Positions 57,365 to 64,000 of a DNA stretch of 64,000 nucleotides are shown here, piece by piece. The stretch is from contig NC_079378.1 in assembly GCF_021018895.1 (NCBI RefSeq), positions 12,177,001 to 12,241,000 of the forward strand, written 5' to 3'. How positions within the stretch are numbered: position 1 is the first letter of the stretch; each line of letters begins with the position of its first letter. Origin of the DNA: Seriola aureovittata (Eukaryota > Chordata > Actinopteri > Carangiformes > Carangidae). Under the pieces are notes generated by a model. That model was given only the letters and a program-made list of their open reading frames with translations, did not search any database and had not been told where the DNA came from. The position numbers were made by a program, and so were the translations under genes.

Positions 57365-57673
57365 CTGTGTTGGCTACATATTTCTGGCTGCATAATGTTC
57401 AGAGGCAACATTTGTTTTAGTGAATGAAGTGCTACATTTATGCACCACAGTAGAGTTGCCAGGAGGTGGTATGGGTGGATGGCAGGCACCTCACTATCCC
57501 CACCAGAGACCAGAGCTGAAATGTAAAACTTCTGAATGAAACTGCAGGAAATAAACCAGAAGATCTTTCCCACACCTTAGCCAAGAGCTGCAAGTGCCTA
57601 AACATATCCATAAAAAGTTTAATAATGCTGTTGCCACTGCAGGTGGATATTATTCTGAAAGAGCAAAGAGAAC
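57365..57673 (-). repeat. Dispersed repeat family A, near-complete copy, inverted
   Basis: Read on the minus strand it begins near 'gtttaggcac' and 'ttggctaaggtgtgggaaag', and ends with 'ccacctcctggcaactctac', 'gcacttcattcac' and 'gttgcctctgaacattatgc'. Thus it links the segment shared with 20202-20318 to the segment shared with 29430-29580 and 51425-51555. This copy shows best how the family is built. No coding capacity is seen. Confidence 0.72.
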
Positions 57674-58010
57674 ATTTTACTGATATATTCGATATCTACA
57701 TATTTGAGACTTTCCAGATATGTAAATTCACAACATATCCTCATTACCTTAATAAAAAAACCTTATTCTCTCTGCATTATGTTTCCTATATAAAGCTAAT
57801 TTGTGGGAAACAGGTTTGCTCTGGGATGAGTCACTGTGTGTCACATTGTTTTGACCTGTGAAGCCAAATTTCCACATGCGTGTTTCCCTGAGGTAGTGGT
57901 GTAAATTTCATCCTCTGCACGCATCCACATGACGGTGGTGTGGACCGTACATGCCGACTAAAACGGGAGAAAACATCCATGTAGTGTAAACAGAACCCTG
58001 TGCACTCCAC
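57674..58010. other. Unique sequence, no gene seen
   Basis: Nothing stands out. Confidence 0.5.
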
Positions 58011-58112
58011 GTTCGTTTTTATGCCTCCGCACCGGCGACAGCGAGGAATTTCATAAAATTTGCCACAGACATTCATTTAGACTCAAGGATGAACTGATTA
58101 GAATCGGTGTGC
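58011..58112 (+). repeat. Dispersed repeat D fragment ('tatgcctccgcaccggcgac')
   Basis: 'ttatgcctccgcaccggcga', 'cacagacattcatttagac' and 'tcaaggatgaactgattaga' are consecutive phrases of a repeat widespread in fish and other animals. The middle part has been lost. Non-coding. Confidence 0.62.
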
Positions 58113-58540
58113 AGTCATTTACAAATCCTTAACAGTGTTGAGATGCATAGTTCCCCCAAATTTGAGACACTCTGAGATTAATTATATGGACAGATGAGTG
58201 AAGCTCTGCTGAGCATTCTTCTGTCCCTCCTAATTTGATTGATGGGCTGGAGTTTGAAAAACAGAGACACAGACGGTGACAGAAACATCAAGACAGAACA
58301 GACAAAAGAGAAAAGAGACTGTTCAAACTGATAAGGGATTCTGCAGAGACAGACAAGCAGAGAGAGACAGAGAAACAAAACAGAAAGAAAGCGACAGAAA
58401 GCAAGAGAGTCGTTTCCCTTGTTCTCGATGAGGACCTGGTCAGGTCAGAGCTGCTCTGCTAGATTAGCTGGTGCTGGAGTTTTTAACCCAGCAGGCCTGG
58501 AGAGTGCCAAGTAAAACTCGTCCTGGAGTCTGGCGTCCTG
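58113..58540. other. Unique sequence with a purine-rich part
   Basis: A/G-rich at 58255-58410; otherwise plain. No gene is seen. Confidence 0.5.
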
Positions 58541-59070
58541 CCTCCAACGAATAAACCTCATAATGGAAGTCTATTGGGCTCCAAGTGGGAACATTCATTT
58601 TCATTATCGCAGGTTTATCTGTCCCCACATGATCTAACGCCGCAGTGCAGAGGTGTGTTCAGGTAGCGGATCGAGGGGGTGGCGTGGGGTGTGTGGGGGG
58701 GGGGGGGGGGGGGGTGGGGTGGAGGGGGTGTTAGGAGTGAGAGAGGAGGCGGAGAAGTGGGAGGACAGGCGAAGGGCGCTGGCTCATCTCTCAACAAGCA
58801 TTTTCTCTGTTTTTCCTCTGTTAAAGCTGTTTTCCACCCCACGTGTGATATTTATCTTAATCACAGGATAGGAAAGCATAATTCCATTTTTTGGGTCAGG
58901 CAGATGGTACTTTTGTTGAGGAGATTAATTACCATGCTGCACAACATTAATAAAAGCAAATATTTGAAGGGGAAATGCAATTTGCCCAGAGTACAAGGCT
59001 TGTGTAAATAGGTGAGTCAGGGCCGGAGAAGGCAGATAGCCTGTGGGTGGATCATAATTTATTCTCTTTG
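58541..59070. other. Candidate conserved non-coding element split by a G-run
   Basis: Two unique stretches (58541-58670 and 58820-59060) with 'cattttcattatcgcaggtt', 'gaggagattaattaccatg' and 'gatcataatttattctc' flank a G-rich insertion (58677-58780). Homeodomain-like cores, no repeats in the outer parts. Confidence 0.42.
58695..58714 (+). repeat. Homopolymer run of 20 G
   Basis: An uninterrupted G20 inside a G-rich stretch with further G-runs up to 58760. It makes the glycine-rich open frames nearby, which are not genes. Confidence 0.96.
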
Positions 59071-59810
59071 TAGTGCCTGTTGAGCCCGAAGCTGGCAGAG
59101 CAGAGCAGGCAGGGAGACTAATGGACATTCAACCACCTGGCAGTGGGGATCACAGTACACACCAGAGCAAGACAGGCTGCAGAGTGTTGAACTTTTTTCT
59201 TCTTTTTGAGCTTTACTTTGTTAATTTGTCCTTTTTTGCCTTTAAAGATATATTTTTGAAGTTTTCACAACCAGTCCTTTGAACAAAATTGTCATCTTTG
59301 TATCTGCAATGCAGAACATTGTGTGTGTGTGCATGTTGTGTGTACATGTATGAATATATGAATATATTATCAAACTATGCCAATGCCAAGAGTGTATACA
59401 TATTTGTAGTATTCATTGTAGAGTTCTATTTAAATTACCACAAACTTGTTTTTCTTTCATTCACGATGAAAACAATTATCTGCAGTTCAGATATCTGCAG
59501 TTCTGTTGGCATCATGAAGTACTGTTGATTGATAGACAAAGATTTATGAGACACTACAAAAAGATTAGGACAAAGCAAATGCACTCAATACATGTTTTTT
59601 TGTGCATACAGCCAACAGTTCTTTGTGCAAAAGTAAAAACAAATAGCGAGCACATCAAAAAGACACAAAGCTTTTAAGTTCTTTTGCTATTTTTACTTTT
59701 AAAGCTCGGGGAATAGATAATGTGAGCATAAAATTAAAAATAGCAAAATAAGTTTTTTTTTAATCTTTTTTTGTAGTGCAGATCTTTTTAAGTCACACCA
59801 CAAACACAAT
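59071..59810. other. Unique sequence, no gene accepted
   Basis: 'tttattctctttgtag' ending at 59073 looks like a splice acceptor and is followed by about 40 open codons, but no donor or family similarity supports an exon. The rest is plain AT-rich DNA. Confidence 0.4.
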
Positions 59811-60250
59811 GTTTTATTTTGCAATGAATGGGAGATCAATGGCACAGCTCCTCATCAAGCCAACAATTACAAATGAATAGCATGATATCCCATCACAAAG
59901 TCATCCTTACTGCTGTCCTCCATCCACAGATTTCAATCTGAAACACAGGCAACATCAGGAAGCAGAGCACGAGCGCTTGCCATGGAGTCATGCCAGACAA
60001 ATGGCCGTCAGCGGGGCGGGCGGTAATGTTGCTGAAATCCGGAACATATCAGGGAAATGAAAGGAGAAGAGCAGCACCTGAGCAGCACCCTGGAGACACA
60101 GAGCGACTATCACTTTAAAGATGAGTGCTTTTAGGAAGATTTCCCATTCCCATCTGGCCATATGGGCAGAAGACCGGGCAAAACAATCTCCACTTGGTTA
60201 TGATAAAAGGGTATAGAGGCTAAAAAGTGAATATAGAGTGAAATCGGAAG
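59811..60250. other. Candidate conserved non-coding element
   Basis: Unique, balanced sequence: 'gccaacaattacaaatgaat', 'gcatgatatcccatcac', 'gggcgggcggtaatgttgc', 'ggccatatgggcagaag' (with a CArG-like CCATATGG). No repeats or long open frames. Confidence 0.42.
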
Positions 60251-60324
60251 AGGCTAAATTGCAGCAATATTATAGCACATTATGAGTGTGTCTGTCACTG
60301 CCTGTGTTCGCACATGCCTACATG

Positions 60325-60425
60325 CAGTGGTGGAAGAAGCACTCAGATCTTCTACTTCAGTAGAAGTAGTATTACCACAGTCTACTACTTTACTTAAGTA
60401 TAAGAAATAAAACAGCAAAGCTAAA
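60325..60425 (+). mobile_element. hAT-type non-autonomous element, 5' end fragment
   Basis: The sequence from CAGTGGTGGAAGAAGCACTC through 'agatcttctacttcagtag', 'aagtagtattaccacag' and 'tactttacttaagtat' matches the start of an extremely common fish hAT-like MITE (CAGTGGTGGAA..AGTACTCAGATC). The other end is missing. Non-coding. Confidence 0.82.
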
Positions 60426-61084
60426 TGTGAGCTCCTGGACCACACGCCTAAAAAGCTGCAACCATTGTCAGCTTCTTCAACACCTGTGCTGGCTTTACAG
60501 ATGCTGTTTACCTCATTTCAAGGCTGACAGCTCATCAAGATGAGTCACATGATGCGCTGCTTACTTCCAGACAAAAAAGACACGATGGCTTTCATTCGAA
60601 ACATCTGAAGCTGAGATCACAAAATGCAAAACACTGCCTATTTATTAAAATTTGGATGTATCAGAGAGGCCTCTGCTTTTTGTCATCCAAGGACAATTTT
60701 GCCCACAGCACACATTTCTTTGCAGTTACAGTTCCATTTTTACAGTTGAAGTATATACTGTAGTTTTTGTGTATTGCCAGAGACCTCTTCTGTAGGGAAC
60801 TGATGGCTAATGAGCAGCGGTTGAATATCTTGAACAAAATCACTTTGCGAGTTTGGCGGTTAATGACATAAGAGCCTGGTCCTGGGCTGTGCTGTAAAAA
60901 AACGATCCCATCGGTCATCAAATGCAAGCAGCATAGTACAACTCACCTTTGCTCTCATCATAAAAGAATTTAGGAAGTTGTGTTGGGGTCGGGGTGCATG
61001 GGTGGGTCAACTAAACACAGGGCTTTTACGAGGGAGAGAGACATTTGATTCCTGTGTGAAAACAAACAATCAACAATGGCTCTT
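60426..61084. other. Unique sequence, no gene seen
   Basis: The minus-strand frame 60661-60927 has no domain I recognise. Confidence 0.5.
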
Positions 61085-61295
61085 TTCAACCTAAACCATG
61101 TGTCTATTATTGTAATCATGACTATGAAGGTGCTCTAACCTTAAGGAAGCACATACAGTATTTTAACCCAAAGCAGCATCTTCTAAGAAAGCTAACCAAG
61201 TAGCTTTTGTGCCTAAATCTAACCAAACTGTTATAATTCCACAACCTTAACTGCATGTTTACTATCATTACCATGACAACGAACGTCCAGTACAT
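61085..61295 (-). repeat. Dispersed repeat family A, inverted copy
   Basis: On the minus strand it reads 'cagttaaggttgtggaatta', 'tttggttagatttaggcac', 'aaaagctacttggttagc' and 'ctttgggttaaaatac', the textbook phrase order of this percomorph repeat (TTTGGTTAGGTTTAGGCAC..AAACTACTTGGTTAG). Strong match over about 110 bases. Confidence 0.72.
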
Positions 61296-63180
61296 CTGCC
61301 TGTGGTACGTTCCTATGGGCTGTATCTGAGGGTAAGGATAAGCAACCTATGGTCCTATTGTGGTTTAAGTCGAAGGACTTCTCCAGTCAGTCCTTAAACA
61401 AAAAATGTAGCTCGCACCAGACTGCTAGATGATTTCTCTACTCAGGGCCCTAGTGACAGAGATTTAATCACAATGATTGAAAGGTACAGTTTGTCAAGCC
61501 CAGGGAAGACAGGGTGCTTGTGAACGATACAGTCCGCAAGACACTTCCTTTCCCTTACAAGAGTATGAATTACCAAACACCAAGAGTTCACAAAGAACCT
61601 GACAGTGGTGAGAAAGCAGGAAACAGGCATAGTATTTTATTATTTAAGTGGACGCTGTGCAACAGCAACAGCACCCACCAAAATTTTCTGGTCTTTCTGG
61701 AAATGTTCAATATAATGACTTGATGATTGCAGGGAGTGGATGATGAAAGGACAATGTGATTAAATAAGTTTCTCAGTTGGTTCACTTGCTGAATTTGTCT
61801 GGGTTTGACATTGATTGCCTCAAAGAATACAACCCAAATTGAAACTGTGGTTTAATTTGAGTTGATTGGCTGCTTATGTGGAAGGTGTGTTTCCACTGGT
61901 AGGCCTCTCTCCCTGTTGTCTTTGAGGTCATCAAAAGAAAGAGACTGCAAGTGCTCTGTGGAAGCTCCTGGCAAATCAACTAGAAGATCCAATCAAGTTA
62001 GTGTCTGGGAATAGACACGCTTCAGCAATACTTCAGTGATTGAACTGCATTATTTACCACAGTCATCTCAAGCTCGAGTCTCTGTAAATGTTAAAGAATA
62101 CATTAAGTATGGTGAAAATTTCTCTGTGTGCATCTTGTTTTCAAGGTATTTTGCAAATCACTGATGTGTAACTTTTGTTAGATTGGTCCTTACAATAGCC
62201 GGAAATTGTTTGCAGTTCAAGAGAAAAAAAAAGAAAAAAGAAAAAATAGGGAAACCTATTTACTGTATGATATCTTTGCAGAGATGATGCCTACACACTG
62301 ATGGACAGATCATGACACGTTACAGTTAGAGGGCAAATAAACGACAAAAGAAGTAAAGAAATAAGATAGCAAGAAAGTGAGAATTGAGATAAGCAAGCAA
62401 TAAATTTAAGTAAGTAAAACAAGTTGAATCACCAAATAGACCTTTGTTGCCTCTGCAAAAAAAGAATGAGAAAGAATGTCTTGTACAACAAGAGAAATAA
62501 GTACTGCAGTGAGAGTTAAAATATTTACAGGTACCCTGTTGAGTTTTGGACCACTCGTGGAACTATGCAGCAATGTTTGGTGATGTTTTACTTGTATCAT
62601 CATAAGCTCTACTGGCATGTGCACAATGCACATTAGCGCGCACATGCATGCAGTCGAAGTGATGCACATTCTTGCCAACTGTAAACAGCAAGATGAAAAT
62701 GTGAAATGAACAAGCCATGAAACACAAAGGCATCAGTTGAAACATCTCAAGCAGCTGGAATTATCATCAGTAGCTGCAGTAGTGTGCGTGACAAACTGCT
62801 TTATGTAATCTCAGATTAAACTGGCCTTCACCTCAAACATCGACTGTTTATCAAATGACATCAGGCCTAAAAACAGGATGTTATGTATGATGTGTTGTTT
62901 AGTTTGAAAGCCTCAGGATATACACAATGCATTTTGATTAAAACATGAAAACTGGAAACCTATAATCCAACACGGTGACTACATAGTGACATTTTATCAC
63001 TAATGAAACTGGATCTGCAACAATTATCTGTGTAATTTTAATATAAGCATTTTGCTTGTCTGATGACATTCAAAAAGAAGGAAACAAAATGAGGTTTTTA
63101 AGTTTATTGATATTGTGCTAAACAAAATAAACAAACAAAAACAAAATTAAAATCAAAAGTGCAGGGTATGCAACTTAAAT
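61296..63180. other. Unique sequence, no gene seen
   Basis: About 1.9 kb of plain DNA with an A-rich run at 62223-62247. Several 60-90 codon frames have no support. Confidence 0.5.
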
Positions 63181-64000
63181 CCTCTTAATTTAACACACTT
63201 AAGCCTGGAGTGTGTGTTTTGGTTTCTTCCACTCACGTCTTTCAGCAGACAACATCCTCTCATCCTCATTGATTAACTCGTCAGACTGGCCAGCTGTGTT
63301 TCGCCAGAGATAATGTTTTAATTAACGGACTTCAATATCTAATTAAGATTAGATGTAGATGCTTTATAGAGGTCATTTAAATGAAGGCAGACAGGCCAGC
63401 AGGGGAAGGTATGGGCTGACAATGAGATCAATATGCTGCCGTTGGGGAGTACCTGCCTTCGGTCCTGAGGTGCTTTGAAGGGAACAGTTCACAGCCATGT
63501 TTAACCAAGGCCTCTTAGACAGGGTGAGTGAACACACGAGGCGGCTCTTTTAAGACAAGTTCATTTCTCCTCTGTTCAGCAGCTACGGAGACTGACCTGA
63601 ATTCCTAGTGATGCACAAAGCATGACAAGGTCTCATCATCATGTGGGGAAAACAGTGACATTACATTTGATTTACTTTATTAGAACATGCATCTTTGAGT
63701 TCAGTGACTCACTGGATGGCATTGCTGAGAGTGCTCCTATTTCTTTTTTGAAATGTATTCAAGCATTTTTAAACCCCAATTCTCTCCCAGTGGACCGTCA
63801 AATTCCCCCATTCATCGCAAAGTTGAAACTTTGTCATGACAGTGTTACAGGAGAAAAGCTCAATTGGAAAGGCTTCAAAATTGAAACATTTCATCCTCTG
63901 GGGAGCATGACTGTGCACACTAAATGTCATTTTCAATCTACTGAATTAAGTTTAGCTATTTATTGGGGAGATGAGCGGACGTTTTAGCCTGATAATGGTG
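63181..64000. other. Strong candidate conserved non-coding cluster (right edge)
   Basis: Unique, repeat-free sequence to the window end, with 'gataatgttttaattaacgg', 'caatatctaattaagattag' and further AT-rich cores. It also holds an open frame of 121 codons at 63622-63987 (plus) that stays open through the densest part but has no recognisable domain; such frames occur by chance in conserved non-coding DNA. The block may continue past the edge. Confidence 0.45.

Noticed and set aside
57880..57905. 'ctgaggtagtggtgtaa', resembling the start of let-7
   Set aside because: Only the first nine bases agree, and no let-7 star strand or hairpin follows.
59071..59190. Acceptor-like 'tttattctctttgtag' followed by about 40 open codons
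   Set aside because: No donor, no similarity to a protein family, and the frame runs into AT-rich DNA.
1..64000. CRISPR arrays, prokaryotic operons, phage or plasmid genes
   Set aside because: No regularly spaced direct repeats with unique spacers, no dense coding strands, and the repeat content is clearly that of a fish nuclear genome.

Overview
This 64 kb window looks like ordinary nuclear DNA of a bony fish, most probably a spiny-rayed (percomorph) teleost. That is inferred from the repeats: a tRNA-derived SINE with a target-site duplication, LINE relics, several short inverted-repeat DNA transposons whose sequences I recognise from percomorph genomes, and many (CA)n, (TA)n and (GA)n microsatellites. 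Base composition is AT-rich and CpG-poor. There are no bacterial-style gene arrays, ribosome binding sites or operons.

I find no convincing host protein-coding gene or structural RNA gene. The open frames are short, start at random ATGs, show no domain I recognise, and many run through microsatellites or polypurine tracts. The window is best read as a gene desert or the inside of a very large intron. The only coding traces belong to mobile elements: a small first coding exon in a hAT-like element near 11.9 kb, the end of a LINE polymerase frame near 13 kb (minus strand) and near 16.3 kb (plus strand), and the N-terminal scrap of a Harbinger-like transposase near 36.7 kb.

Layout. 0-10 kb: non-repetitive blocks with the look of conserved non-coding elements, a clean SINE at 1.3 kb, a shortened DNA transposon at 7.6 kb. 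10-17 kb: inverted POU octamers, the hAT element with its own promoter-like region, an antisense RTE/Rex-like LINE relic, long CA repeats, a strong conserved-looking block at 15.4 kb and a LINE 3' end at 16.2 kb. 17-30 kb: an intact-ended MITE at 17.9 kb, microsatellite clusters, a fold-back repeat at 20.1 kb, a 37-base palindrome at 23.5 kb. 30-47 kb: purine-rich tracts, a Harbinger-type element at 36.4 kb, a long GA/TG microsatellite pair at 40.5 kb. 47-64 kb: repeated copies of one dispersed family, separated by the densest conserved-looking sequence (49.0-50.5, 52.0-52.7, 55.9-56.2, 58.5-59.1, 59.8-60.3 and 63.2-64.0 kb).

If the conserved-looking blocks are real, the likely job of the region is long-range regulation of a developmental gene lying outside the window. 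That is inference: it rests on sequence texture (unique, repeat-free, AT-rich homeodomain-like cores) and needs a cross-species alignment. I did not find evidence for a new biological system; the most unusual items are the hAT element that keeps a CRE-type promoter, a short intron and a start exon, and several short near-perfect palindromes.
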